Shown here piece after piece: positions 41,885 through 50,332 of a stretch of DNA of 64,000 nucleotides (position 1 is its first letter; every line of letters starts with the position of its first letter). The notes beneath the pieces were generated by a model. The model was not told the origin of the DNA, made no database searches, and saw nothing but the letters and a program-made list of their open reading frames with translations. The position numbers were made by a program, and so were the translations under genes. This DNA comes from JBGVSA01 sp041807905 (GTDB lineage Bacteria > Pseudomonadota > Gammaproteobacteria > Burkholderiales > Rhodocyclaceae): assembly GCF_041807905.1 (NCBI RefSeq), contig NZ_JBGVSA010000009.1, forward strand, positions 100,143-164,142, given 5' to 3'.

Positions 41885-42898
41885 ATGAAGGCCATGGTCG
41901 TAGAGAAATTCGGCGCGCCGCTCGTCCTGCGCGACATGCCGGAACCACAACTACGGGGGCCGTACGACGTGATCGTGAAGATCCACGCCTGCGGCGTCTG
42001 CCACACCGACCTGCATGCGGCGCACGGCGACTGGCCCGTCAAGCCAAAACTGCCCCTGATCCCGGGACACGAGGGCGTGGGCGTGGTGGAGAAGGTCGGC
42101 GAACTGGTCACGCACCTGCAGGTGGGCGATCGCGTGGGCGTGCCGTGGCTGCACTCGGCATGCGGCCTGTGCGATCCGTGCCTGTCAGGCTGGGAAACCC
42201 TTTGTGCGCACCAGCACATGACCGGCTACAGCGTCGACGGCAGCTACGCCGAGAAAGTCGTTGCCGACGGCCGTTTCGTCGGCAAGATTCCGGACGCGCT
42301 CGATTTCGCCGCCGTGAGTCCGCACTTCTGCGCGGGCGTGACGACCTACAAGGCGGTGAAAGTGGGCGGCGCGGCCCCCGACAAGGTCGTCCTGATCTCG
42401 GGGCTCGGTGGCCTCGGCCATATGGCACTGCAATACGCCAAAGTCGCAGGCGCAACCACGATCGGCGTCGACGTGCAGGAGCATTCGCTCGATCTGGCGA
42501 AGAAGCTCGGCGCGGATGAAGTCATCAACGCCGCGTCGCAGGATGTCGGCAAGACGGCGCAGAAGCTCGGCGGCGTCGACATCGTCATCGCCACCGCCGT
42601 ATCAGCAAAGGCGTTCCGCGCATCGTTCGACGCTCTCAAGCCTGGCGGCAAGCTGGTCATCGTGGGCCTGCCGCCAGAGGAATTGCCGATTCCGGTTTTC
42701 GAACTCGTACTGCAAGGCAAGAGCGTGATCGGTTCGATCGTCGGCACGCGCAAGGATTTGGAAGAAACGCTCGATCTGGCCGCGCGAGGTCTCGTCAAAT
42801 GCAACTACGCCGTCGAGCCGCTCGAAGCGGTTAACGACATTTTCGGGCGCATGCAGGCCGGGAAGATCGAGGGGCGGATGGTGTTGCAGATCTCCTGA
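41885..42898 (+). CDS. adhP: Zinc-dependent alcohol dehydrogenase AdhP
   Basis: This 337-residue medium-chain dehydrogenase oxidises ethanol and related alcohols with NAD. Catalytic zinc ligands are in HACGVCHTDLHAAHGDWP and in PGHEGVGVV. The structural-zinc loop reads CGLCDPCLSGWETLC with its four cysteines. The coenzyme fold has SGLGGLGHMALQYAK followed by VDVQEHS with the acidic residue for NAD preference. The ATG at 41885 has GCGAGGAGAC upstream. It matches AdhP-type enzymes of propanol-preferring class. It is monocistronic, with a bidirectional terminator behind it. Confidence 0.94.
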   Translation: MKAMVVEKFGAPLVLRDMPEPQLRGPYDVIVKIHACGVCHTDLHAAHGDWPVKPKLPLIPGHEGVGVVEKVGELVTHLQVGDRVGVPWLHSACGLCDPCLSGWETLCAHQHMTGYSVDGSYAEKVVADGRFVGKIPDALDFAAVSPHFCAGVTTYKAVKVGGAAPDKVVLISGLGGLGHMALQYAKVAGATTIGVDVQEHSLDLAKKLGADEVINAASQDVGKTAQKLGGVDIVIATAVSAKAFRASFDALKPGGKLVIVGLPPEELPIPVFELVLQGKSVIGSIVGTRKDLEETLDLAARGLVKCNYAVEPLEAVNDIFGRMQAGKIEGRMVLQIS

Positions 42899-42911
42899 AC
42901 GATGGGTGTCG

Positions 42912-42955
42912 GAAAAAAGCCGCGTGCTCTGCAAGGAGGCGCGGCTTTTCTTTTT
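42912..42955. terminator. Bidirectional terminator between adhP and pldA
   Basis: AAAAAGCCGCG and CGCGGCTTTT pair around a 15-base loop, with T runs in both directions (TTTTCTTTTT on +, TTTTTTCC on -). It serves both convergent genes. Confidence 0.85.
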
Positions 42956-43028
42956 GGCGGGTGACGGCGTGCCAGCGATCGAGTCCGGGGTCTGCCATGC
43001 TCGAAGAGCGACACGAACCCCCAAGCCC

Positions 43029-44072
43029 TTACCAGTCGGTCAACTGCAGCCCGATGCCAATCGAGTTCTGCAACACGTTGTAGTCGATCAGGCTCTCTCC
43101 ATAGCCATAGAACCACTGCGCGTAGCCCCTGAAGTGACCGAACAGGGGGAAACTCCACCCAAGCTGGAGGGCGCCCTTGTTCTGGCTGGGGCCGCGCAGG
43201 TTGTTGCGGACCATCATGTCGACGGTATGTCCGTTGCCGAAACGGTAGATGCCCGTGATGTCGAAGTTGCCCATGTAGGACTCGATATCTGGGTTGTCGT
43301 CTTCGCTGGCTTTCTCGGGAACGCGCCACCACGGACGGATGCCGATGGCAAAGTTCTCGCCAGAGTCGAGCGCGATCAGGCCGAAGATGCGGTTCCAGCT
43401 CCGCGACAGCTTCCCGCCCCGTCCATTCGACTGGTGGTTGTACCCGAGCGCCACGCTGCGCGCCTGCAGACCGAAGACGTTGAAGTCCACGCCCGTCGTG
43501 AGCCACGTCTCCGGTTCGTGATTGGTTTCGCGGAATGGCGACGACAGCTTCCTGTTGTAGACCTGCCAGAACGCGCGCTCGGTGTAGGCGGCATACCAGT
43601 CCACCTTGTTGTCGAATAGCCCCAGCGCCAGCGGCGCCTTGAGGCTGATCTGGAATTTGGCTTCAACCTTCTTGGCGTCCCCCTCCTGGGCGTCGATGGC
43701 CGCACCGAAGACTTCCGAATTGGGGCGATGATCGCTGTACGAGGCTACCAGCAGATAGTTGGGGCGGTGCGCGGTGATGGCGTAGCGATTGACGTTGGCT
43801 TGCGCCTCTTCCCTGCGACGCTCGGTGATGAACGAATCCTGCGCAGGCTCCTGTGCCTGTTCGACGGGTTTGGGCGGCATGATGGTGGCGCCTGGTGCAG
43901 CGCCGATCGGCGCGACCTCGTCGCAGGCGGCCTTGATCTGCGCCACCGTCATGTCCGGATCGGCGCGATTGAGTTTTTCGAGCAGACATTTGTCGCGAGC
44001 CTCGTCGGCCATCGCGGGCGATGCCGCAAGCGCGGCAAGGAAAGCAAGGACCAGCAGCGGAGCCTTGGGCAT
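43029..44072 (-). CDS. pldA: Outer-membrane phospholipase A1 (OMPLA)
   Basis: This 347-residue outer-membrane enzyme has a signal peptide of 22 residues. An N-terminal extension of about 70 residues has two cysteines and a proline-rich linker. The beta-barrel carries the catalytic stretch GYNHQSNGRGGKLSRSWNR, giving the triad His213, Ser215 and Asn227 of calcium-activated OMPLA. The protein ends QLTDW. OMPLA hydrolyses phospholipids misplaced in the outer leaflet after membrane damage. The start at 44072 fits the signal peptide and has AGGAGAACG upstream. The extension is longer than in E. coli PldA but usual for betaproteobacteria. Confidence 0.93.
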   Translation of the reverse strand: MPKAPLLVLAFLAALAASPAMADEARDKCLLEKLNRADPDMTVAQIKAACDEVAPIGAAPGATIMPPKPVEQAQEPAQDSFITERRREEAQANVNRYAITAHRPNYLLVASYSDHRPNSEVFGAAIDAQEGDAKKVEAKFQISLKAPLALGLFDNKVDWYAAYTERAFWQVYNRKLSSPFRETNHEPETWLTTGVDFNVFGLQARSVALGYNHQSNGRGGKLSRSWNRIFGLIALDSGENFAIGIRPWWRVPEKASEDDNPDIESYMGNFDITGIYRFGNGHTVDMMVRNNLRGPSQNKGALQLGWSFPLFGHFRGYAQWFYGYGESLIDYNVLQNSIGIGLQLTDW

Positions 44073-44135
44073 GCAACGTTCTCCTGTCGCGTCAGAGCGC
44101 GCGACGTACGAATCTTTTTCGGGGATGTAAACGGC

Positions 44136-44167
44136 AAAGGGCGCCCGGACGATGCGTCCGGACGCCC
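44136..44167 (-). terminator. Terminator after the pst operon
   Basis: GGGCGCCCGGAC and GTCCGGACGCCC form a 12-base-pair stem with one mismatch and a five-base loop, followed on the minus strand by CTTTGCCGTTTAC. It lies about 45 bases after pstB and before pldA. Confidence 0.65.
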
Positions 44168-44212
44168 TCCGGGTGCGGGCGAATGGTAGCGCGAAACGCG
44201 CGCGTGTCGCTG

Positions 44213-44977
44213 TCAGCCGAAGCGACCGGTGATGTAATCCTCGGTTTCCTTGCGCGTGGGCTTCACGAACATCTTGTCCGTCTCGCCGAATTCGATCAGC
44301 TCGCCCAGGTACATGTAGGTCGTGTAGTCCGAGATGCGCGCGGCCTGCTGCATGTTGTGCGTGACGATGACGATGGTGAATTCCTGCTTGAGTTCGTCGA
44401 TCAACTCTTCGATGCGCATCGTCGAGATCGGATCGAGCGCCGAAGTCGGCTCATCGAGCAGCAGCACTTCGGGCTTGACCGCCACGCCGCGAGCGATGCA
44501 CAGGCGTTGTTGCTGGCCGCCCGACAGGCTGGTGCCGCTCTGGTGCAACTTGTCCTTGACCTCGTCCCACAGCGCGGCCTTGCGCAGAGCCCACTCGACG
44601 CGCTCTTCCATCTCGGCGCCAGTCAGGCGTTCGTGCAGGCGCACGCCGAAGGCGATGTTGTCGAAGATCGACATGGGGAACGGTGTCGGCTTCTGGAACA
44701 CCATGCCGACCTTGGCGCGCAGCGTGGACACGTCGATATCCGAGCCGAGAATGTTGCGCCCTTCCAGCAGCAACTGGCCTTCGGCGCGCTGTTCCGGGTA
44801 CAGGTCGTACATGCGGTTGATCGTGCGCAGCAGCGTCGACTTGCCGCAGCCGGACGGGCCGATGAACGCCGTCACCTTGTGGTGGGCGATCGACAGGTTG
44901 ATGTTCTTCAGCGCGTGGAACTTGCCGTAGAAGAAGTTGAAGTCGCGGAATTCGATCTGCGGTACGAGCGAGGTCAT
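44213..44977 (-). CDS. pstB: Phosphate ABC transporter ATP-binding protein PstB
   Basis: This 254-residue ATPase drives high-affinity phosphate uptake. Walker A is GPSGCGKST at residues 40-48, and the signature is LSGGQQQRLCIARGVAV. Walker B reads VLLLDEPTSALDP with the PstB-specific continuation ISTMRIEELIDELKQ. The ATG at 44977 gives the family start; the longer frame reads back into pstA. It is the last gene of pstSCAB. phoU, which usually follows, is absent; the next gene is pldA. Confidence 0.97.
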   Translation of the reverse strand: MTSLVPQIEFRDFNFFYGKFHALKNINLSIAHHKVTAFIGPSGCGKSTLLRTINRMYDLYPEQRAEGQLLLEGRNILGSDIDVSTLRAKVGMVFQKPTPFPMSIFDNIAFGVRLHERLTGAEMEERVEWALRKAALWDEVKDKLHQSGTSLSGGQQQRLCIARGVAVKPEVLLLDEPTSALDPISTMRIEELIDELKQEFTIVIVTHNMQQAARISDYTTYMYLGELIEFGETDKMFVKPTRKETEDYITGRFG

Positions 44978-44999
44978 AGTTTCTCTTTGGCTTGAGTCG

Positions 45000-45839
45000 T
45001 CATGCGTTGTTCTGGCGGAAGAACACGCGCGCGATGATGTTGAGCGCGAGCACACCAGCAGTGATGATCAGCACGCCGGCCCAGGCCAGCGTCTGCCACT
45101 CGGTGAAGGGGCTCATGGCGAAACGGAAGATGGTCACCGGCAGGTTGGCCGTCGGGCCCGACAGGTCGGTGCTCCAGAACTGGTTGGACAGCGCGGTGAA
45201 GAGCAGCGGCGCGGTCTCGCCGGCGATGCGCGCCACCGCGAGCAACACCCCCGTGACCACGCCGGCCTTGGCCGCGCGCAGCGTGACGATCATGATCACG
45301 GTGCGCTTGGGCGCGCCCAGCGCGTACGCGGCCTCGCGCAGGGAGTTGGGCACGAGTTGCAGCATGTTCTCGGTGGTGCGCACGACCACCGGCACCACGA
45401 TCAGCGCCAGCGCCACGATACCTGCCCAGCCCGAGAAGCGCCCCGTATGCGCCACGACCATGGCATACACGAACAGGCCGATGACGATCGACGGAGCGGA
45501 CAGCAGCAGGTCATTCACATAGCGCGTGACGTTGCCCAGCAGGGTGCTGCGACCGTACTCCGCCAGATAGATGCCGGCCAGCACGCCGATTGGCGTTCCG
45601 ACGAACGTGGCGCCAGCCACCATCATCAGGCTGCCGACGATGGCGTTGGCGAGGCCGCCGCCTTCGCTGTTGGGAGGCGGCGTCATCTGGGTGAACAGAT
45701 TGAGCGACAGGCCCGTAACGCCCAGTTGCAGCACGGTCCACAGAATCCACGCCAGCCAGAAGAGGCCAAAAACCATGGCGCCCATCGACAGGGTGAGCGC
45801 GGCGCGGTTGATCAGTTTGCGACGAGTGAGCAGTTGCAT
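45000..45839 (-). CDS. pstA: Phosphate ABC transporter permease PstA
   Basis: This 279-residue inner-membrane permease has six predicted helices. The conserved loops include NSEGGGLANAIVGSLMMV, IGVLAGIYLAEYG and REAAYALGAPKRTVIMIVTL, the ABC-permease EAA loop that contacts PstB, and ARIAGETAPLLFTAL. The start at 45839 gives the usual MQLLTRRKLINR beginning. It lies 11 bases after pstC and 22 before pstB, within one operon. Confidence 0.97.
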   Translation of the reverse strand: MQLLTRRKLINRAALTLSMGAMVFGLFWLAWILWTVLQLGVTGLSLNLFTQMTPPPNSEGGGLANAIVGSLMMVAGATFVGTPIGVLAGIYLAEYGRSTLLGNVTRYVNDLLLSAPSIVIGLFVYAMVVAHTGRFSGWAGIVALALIVVPVVVRTTENMLQLVPNSLREAAYALGAPKRTVIMIVTLRAAKAGVVTGVLLAVARIAGETAPLLFTALSNQFWSTDLSGPTANLPVTIFRFAMSPFTEWQTLAWAGVLIITAGVLALNIIARVFFRQNNA

Positions 45840-45850
45840 GGATGACCCGA

Positions 45851-46912
45851 TCAGCTCTTGGCGCCTTCGTGGCGCGCCAGGCGGGCCAGGAATGCTTTGG
45901 AGATCACCAGCACGATCAGCGTGATGACGAACAGGATGAGGCCCAGCTCCATCAGCGCAGCGGTATGCAGGCCGGGGGCGGCTTCGGCAAACTCGTTGGC
46001 GAGCGCCGAGGTGATGCTGTTGCCCGGCATGAACAGCGAGGCCGAATTCAGGAAATTGGTATTGCCGATGACGAAGGTCACGGCCATCGTTTCGCCCAGC
46101 GCGCGGCCCAGGCCCAGCATGATGCCGCCGATGACACCCGCCTTCGAATACGGCAGCACGACATTCCAGACCACTTCCCACGTCGTGCAGCCCAGGCCGT
46201 ATGCCGATTCCTTGAGCAGCGTCGGGGTGACTTCGAACACGTCGCGCATCACCGCGGCAATGAACGGGATGATCATGATGGCGAGAATGATGCCGGCCGT
46301 CAGCAGGCCGATGCCCATGGGGGGGCCGGAGAACAGCACGCCGATGACGGGCAGCTTGCCCAGCGTGGACGCCAGCACCGGTTGTACGTGCTGGGCGAAG
46401 AACGGCGCAAACACGAGCAGGCCCCACATCCCGTACACGATGCTGGGGATGGCGGCGAGCAGTTCGATGGCGGTCCCGAGCGGACGACGCAGCCACTTGG
46501 GCGACAGTTCGGTCAGGAACAGCGCGATGCCGAAGCTCACGGGCACCGCAATGATGAGCGCGATGAGCGACGTCAGGACGGTGCCGTACATCGGCACCAC
46601 GGCCCCGAAACGCTCCATCGGCGGGTTCCACTCCGTCGAGATGAGGAACTTGATGCCCAGCCCGGTGATTGCAGGCCAGGACGAATAAATCAGCGCAACG
46701 ATGATGCCCAGCAGGCACAACAATGCGAAGAAAGCGACCGAGCGCGTCAGCCCGGCAAAAAGGCGATCGCCAAGATCGCGCTTCGGGCGATCGAGGCCCA
46801 GGTTCGAGTGCGTATTCAACAACGCGCCCCCCGCATGCGAGGCGACCGCCGCCCCGGTGGCATCCACCGAAACAGCGGTCACGCTCCCGTTAGAATCAAC
46901 GGAGACGGTCAT
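45851..46912 (-). CDS. pstC: Phosphate ABC transporter permease PstC
   Basis: This 353-residue permease partners PstA in the phosphate channel. An N-terminal cytoplasmic stretch of about 50 residues is followed by six helices. LLAAIPSIVYGMWGLLVFAP and KESAYGLGCTTWEVVWNVVLP (EAA loop) and GLGRALGETMAVTFVIGN are typical. It is longer than E. coli PstC (319) because of the polar N-terminus. It begins seven bases after pstS on the same strand. Confidence 0.97.
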   Translation of the reverse strand: MTVSVDSNGSVTAVSVDATGAAVASHAGGALLNTHSNLGLDRPKRDLGDRLFAGLTRSVAFFALLCLLGIIVALIYSSWPAITGLGIKFLISTEWNPPMERFGAVVPMYGTVLTSLIALIIAVPVSFGIALFLTELSPKWLRRPLGTAIELLAAIPSIVYGMWGLLVFAPFFAQHVQPVLASTLGKLPVIGVLFSGPPMGIGLLTAGIILAIMIIPFIAAVMRDVFEVTPTLLKESAYGLGCTTWEVVWNVVLPYSKAGVIGGIMLGLGRALGETMAVTFVIGNTNFLNSASLFMPGNSITSALANEFAEAAPGLHTAALMELGLILFVITLIVLVISKAFLARLARHEGAKS

Positions 46913-46918
46913 GGAGGC

Positions 46919-47956
46919 TTACTTCGCAGCCGAAACGGTCTTGCCGGAAGCGTCCTTGATCTGTCCCCAGGACGTGTAGATCTGCTTCACGGTCGCGTCG
47001 GGCAGCGGCACGAAGTCCAGATCGGCCGCCATCTTGCCACCATTCTTGTAAGCCCACTCGAAGAACTTCAGGACTTCCTGAGCTTGCGCCGGCTTGTCCT
47101 GCTGCTTGTGCATCAGGATGAAGGTGGCGCTGGTGATGGGCCATGCATCCTTACCCGGCTGCTCGGTCAGGATTTCGTAGAAGGCCGGACCCCAATTGGC
47201 GCCGGCCGAAGCAGCGGCGAACGTGTCGTCCGACGGTTGCGGCCATTGCTTGTCCTTATTCTGCACCAGCGCGTACGTCAGCTTGTTCTGCTTGGCGTAG
47301 GCGTATTCGACGTAACCGATGGAACCCGGCAGGCGCTGCACGAAGGCCGACACGCCTTCGTTGCCCTTGCCGCCCAGGCCCACCGGCCATTGCGGGGCGG
47401 TACCTTCGCCGACGGTCTTCTTCCATTCCGGCGAAACCTTCGACAGGTAGTTCGTGAAGACGAACGAGGTGCCCGAGCCGTCAGCGCGACGCACCACGCC
47501 GATAGCCTGGTCCGGCAGCTTCACGCCCGGGTTCAGCTCGGCAATGGCCTTGTCGTTCCAGGTGGTGATCTTGCCCAGGAAGATGTCGGCCAGAACCGGG
47601 CCGGTCAGCTTCAGTTCGCCCGGCTTGATGCCGGCAACATTCAGGACGGGCACCACGCCGCCGATCACGGTCGGGAATTGCGTCAGGCCGTCCTTGGCCA
47701 GGTCTTCAGGCTTGAGCGGCATGTCGGACGCGCCGAAATCGACCGTCTTGGCCTGGATTTGCTTGATGCCACCGCCGGAACCGATCGATTGATAGTTGAT
47801 CTTGTTGCCGGTGGCCTTGTTGTACGCGTCGGCCCACTTGGAGTAGATCGGAGCCGGGAACGAAGCGCCTGCGCCGGTGATTTCGGCAGCGAAGGTCGCG
47901 GAAGACATCGCCGCCAGCACGGCAGCGAAAATCGTATTCAGAGCGGTGTTGCGCAT
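46919..47956 (-). CDS. pstS: Phosphate-binding periplasmic protein PstS
   Basis: This 345-residue solute-binding protein has a signal peptide of about 23 residues (cleaved near TFAAE). The phosphate-binding segments are GAGASFPAPIYSKWADAY, YQSIGSGGGIKQIQ and RRADGSGTSFVFTNYL. No lipobox is present, so it is freely periplasmic. It leads pstSCAB, the high-affinity system induced by phosphate starvation through PhoBR in related bacteria. The ATG at 47956 gives a proper signal peptide; 12 residues further upstream are less suitable. Confidence 0.97.
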   Translation of the reverse strand: MRNTALNTIFAAVLAAMSSATFAAEITGAGASFPAPIYSKWADAYNKATGNKINYQSIGSGGGIKQIQAKTVDFGASDMPLKPEDLAKDGLTQFPTVIGGVVPVLNVAGIKPGELKLTGPVLADIFLGKITTWNDKAIAELNPGVKLPDQAIGVVRRADGSGTSFVFTNYLSKVSPEWKKTVGEGTAPQWPVGLGGKGNEGVSAFVQRLPGSIGYVEYAYAKQNKLTYALVQNKDKQWPQPSDDTFAAASAGANWGPAFYEILTEQPGKDAWPITSATFILMHKQQDKPAQAQEVLKFFEWAYKNGGKMAADLDFVPLPDATVKQIYTSWGQIKDASGKTVSAAK

Positions 47957-47997
47957 GGCGTTTCCTTGATTGGGAGGGTTACGACGCTGCACAGACT

Positions 47998-48015
47998 ATT
48001 GCGGTTATGTTACGG
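47998..48015 (-). promoter_or_regulatory. Weak Pho-box-like direct repeat upstream of pstS
   Basis: On the minus strand CCGTAAC-ATAA-CCGCAAT has the 7-4-7 layout of a PhoB site, but each half matches only four of seven consensus positions. It lies 42-59 bases upstream of the pstS start, where a PhoB site is expected. Confidence 0.3.
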
Positions 48016-48060
48016 CTGTATTGCAAGTCCGCCGGCGCGAATCACGATGCACCAATCAGG

Positions 48061-48078
48061 TGACGCCGCCCGGCGTCA
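48061..48078 (-). terminator. Hairpin over the cysB stop codon
   Basis: TGACGCCG and CGGCGTCA form a perfect eight-base-pair stem with a two-base loop that includes the cysB stop codon. There is no T run, so it may stabilise the transcript end or aid Rho-type termination before pstS. Confidence 0.35.
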
Positions 48079-49017
48079 CAAGCCCGGGTCGCTCCCCTCG
48101 CCCGCCAGCGAGGCATCCACCACGCGCCGCGTCAGGTGCGGCGCGAAGGATTCGATGAAGGCATAGACATAGCCGCGCAGCCAGGCGTTGCGCGGCAGTC
48201 CGATGCGGGTGGTCGACGATTCAAACAGGTGCGACGCATCGGCCGCAGCAAGCTGGCGGTCGATCATCGGGTCATAAGCCATGCTGGCGATCAAGCCGAT
48301 GCCCAGGTCCATGGCCACGTAGGTCTTGATCACGTCCGAGTCGATGGCCGTCAGCACCACCCTGGGCTTGAGGCCACGCCCCACAAAGGCCTTGTTGATG
48401 AGACTGCGGCCGGCAAAAGCGAAGTCGTAGGTGATGATCGGGTACTTGGCGATGGATTCGAGGGTAAGCGGCTGTTCGCGCAGGATCGGATGCCCCGGTT
48501 TGGCAATGACGCTGCGGTTCCATTGGTAGCAGGGCATCATCACCAGATCATGGTAATCGGCGATGGCCTCGGTCGCGATGGCGAGGTCAGCCTCGCCGGA
48601 CAGCACCATTTCGCAGATCTGCTGCGGGCTGCCCTGGTGGAGTGAAAGCTGCACCTTGGGATAGCGCCGCAGAAAATCACCCACCACGCGCGGCAAGGCA
48701 TAGCGAGCCTGCGTGTGGGTGGTGGCGATCGACAGGCGTCCGGTGTCTTCGTTGTGATACTCCTCGCCGACCGCGCGCAGATTGTCGGCCTCGCGCAGCA
48801 TGCGCCCCGCGACTTCGATCACCTTCTGGCCGGGCTCGGTCACGGCGACCAGCCGCTTGCCGTGGCGTACGAAGATCTCCACGCCCAGCTCTTCTTCCAG
48901 CAGCTTGATCTGCTTGGATACGCCGGGCTGGGAAGTAAACAAAGCATCGGCCGCCTCCGACACCGACAGGTTACGGCGGGCGACCTCATAGACATAACGC
49001 AGTTGTTGCAGGTTCAT
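48076..49017 (-). CDS. cysB: LysR-type regulator of sulfur assimilation, CysB
   Basis: This 313-residue LysR-type activator has an N-terminal winged helix with SVSEAADALFTSQPGVSKQIK, and LEEELGVEIFVRHGKRLV. The inducer-binding domain has THTQARYALPRVVGDFLRRYP. These are CysB/Cbl features; N-acetylserine is the known inducer of CysB. The ATG at 49017 gives the standard MNLQQLRYVYEVARRNLSV; a frame 105 residues longer is mostly noise. It lies beside the cysI-cysN run on the opposite strand, with the Dabb gene between, so it probably activates those genes. Confidence 0.95.
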   Translation of the reverse strand: MNLQQLRYVYEVARRNLSVSEAADALFTSQPGVSKQIKLLEEELGVEIFVRHGKRLVAVTEPGQKVIEVAGRMLREADNLRAVGEEYHNEDTGRLSIATTHTQARYALPRVVGDFLRRYPKVQLSLHQGSPQQICEMVLSGEADLAIATEAIADYHDLVMMPCYQWNRSVIAKPGHPILREQPLTLESIAKYPIITYDFAFAGRSLINKAFVGRGLKPRVVLTAIDSDVIKTYVAMDLGIGLIASMAYDPMIDRQLAAADASHLFESSTTRIGLPRNAWLRGYVYAFIESFAPHLTRRVVDASLAGEGSDPGL

Positions 49018-49052
49018 CGCGATTCTTTCGTGCCGGGCGGCCGGCGCGGTTT

Positions 49053-49352
49053 TCAGCTTTCCACGTCGGCCAGGCGGCGTTCGCTCACCCGGGGTGCGAC
49101 CACCGCCTTGGCGGCAACATGTTCCGGGTGGTCCTGGTAGGCATCCAGTGCGGCGCGGCTGTCGAACTCGGAATACAACATGAGGTCGGCCGAGGTGGCC
49201 TCGCGCGAGAAATCGGCGCGAACCTCCAGCAGCCTCATGCCGTCGATGCGGCCATTGAGTGCCTCCAGTGCCTCGCGGATGGCCAGGATGTCGGCGGCGC
49301 GCTGTTCGGCGTCCTCCGCCTTGAGTCGCCACATGACGATGTGTCGGATCAT
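49053..49352 (-). CDS. Dabb-domain (stress-responsive A/B barrel) protein
   Basis: This 99-residue dimeric ferredoxin-like barrel protein has MIRHIVMWRLK at the start and SADLMLYSEFDSRAALDAYQ and DHPEHVAAKAVVAPRVSERR near the end. This is the Dabb signature, in which the His-Pro-xH segment lines the cavity. Bacterial members have mostly unknown or catabolic roles. The ATG at 49352 is favoured by GGAG nine bases upstream; an ATG at 49367 would add five residues. It is upstream of cysB on the same strand with a 35-base gap, so the two may be co-transcribed. Confidence 0.9.
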   Translation of the reverse strand: MIRHIVMWRLKAEDAEQRAADILAIREALEALNGRIDGMRLLEVRADFSREATSADLMLYSEFDSRAALDAYQDHPEHVAAKAVVAPRVSERRLADVES

Positions 49353-49519
49353 CGGGTCTGTCTCCATATATGAACGGCCTCGGCCGCGTGTCTGAATCCT
49401 GCGCCAGCCATGCATGGACCTTATATTACTTTTTCTTCTAACAGTGTGAATCAAACCAGCAATGCGGCTCCATGGACGGCGGATATGATCGCCACTCTGG
49501 ATCAAACCCTTGCTGCTTC

Positions 49520-50296
49520 ATGGACTTTGCCTATCCGTTTGCCGGTTTTGCCGTTGGCCTGATTGTCGGAATTACCGGTGTGGGAGGCGGTTCACTGATG
49601 ACGCCGCTGCTGGTGCTGCTATTCGGCATCCACCCGTCCGTGGCCGTGGGGACGGACCTGCTCTATGCATCCGTCACCAAGGCCGGCGGCACGCTGGCGC
49701 ACAGCCTCAAAGGCACCGTCGACTGGCAGATCACGCGCCGCCTGGCTGCAGGTTCGTTGCCCGCGGCCGCCTTGACGCTGCTGGCGATGCATCGTTTTGC
49801 GCCGGGCGGCATCGGCGGCGCGGCCAAGTTGATTTCGGCGGCGCTGGGCGTGGCCTTGGTGCTGACCGCGCTGTCGCTGGTCTTCCGCAGCCGCATCCAG
49901 CTGTTCGCGCAGCGCCATGCGGGGGAAAGCAGTGAAGCCCGTACGGCAACGCTCACCGTGGTGACGGGCGCGATCCTTGGCGCTCTGGTGTCGATCTCAT
50001 CGGTCGGCGCTGGCGCGCTGGGCGTGACGGCTTTGTTTTTCCTGTACCCTGCGCTCCCCGCGCGGCGCATCGTCGGTTCGGACATCGCCCATGCGGTGCC
50101 GCTGACGCTGGTCGCCGGCCTCGGCCACTGGTGGCTCGGCAGCGTGGACTGGATGCTGCTGGGCAGTCTGTTGATCGGCTCGCTCCCCGGCATCTGGGTG
50201 GGCAGCCAGATTTCGACTCGCCTGCCCGAACGCGCGCTACGCCCGCTACTGGCCTGCATGCTGGTGCTGGTCGGCGCAAAGATGATTTCACTTTGA
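49520..50296 (+). CDS. TauE/SafE-family sulfite/anion exporter
   Basis: This 258-residue inner-membrane protein has about seven to eight helices in two repeats. The first has GFAVGLIVGITGVGGGSLMTPLL and the second VSISSVGAGALGVTALFFLYP, the two glycine-rich repeats of the TauE/SafE (DUF81) family. Members export sulfite, sulfoacetate or related anions. The position 36 bases upstream of cysI suggests it protects against excess sulfite or handles sulfate in assimilation. The ATG at 49520 is chosen; an ATG 16 residues earlier is less likely. The AT-rich 49424-49447 just upstream could carry a CysB-dependent promoter. Confidence 0.9.
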   Translation: MDFAYPFAGFAVGLIVGITGVGGGSLMTPLLVLLFGIHPSVAVGTDLLYASVTKAGGTLAHSLKGTVDWQITRRLAAGSLPAAALTLLAMHRFAPGGIGGAAKLISAALGVALVLTALSLVFRSRIQLFAQRHAGESSEARTATLTVVTGAILGALVSISSVGAGALGVTALFFLYPALPARRIVGSDIAHAVPLTLVAGLGHWWLGSVDWMLLGSLLIGSLPGIWVGSQISTRLPERALRPLLACMLVLVGAKMISL

Positions 50297-50332
50297 GGCG
50301 TATCCCCGCCCCAACGGTTAGAGAGAAACGCG

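Noticed and set aside
45842..48166. Plus-strand frame of 774 codons opposite pstC/pstS
   Set aside because: It runs through three recognisable minus-strand genes; its product is rich in Arg, His and Gln, as is typical for antisense reading of GC-rich genes.
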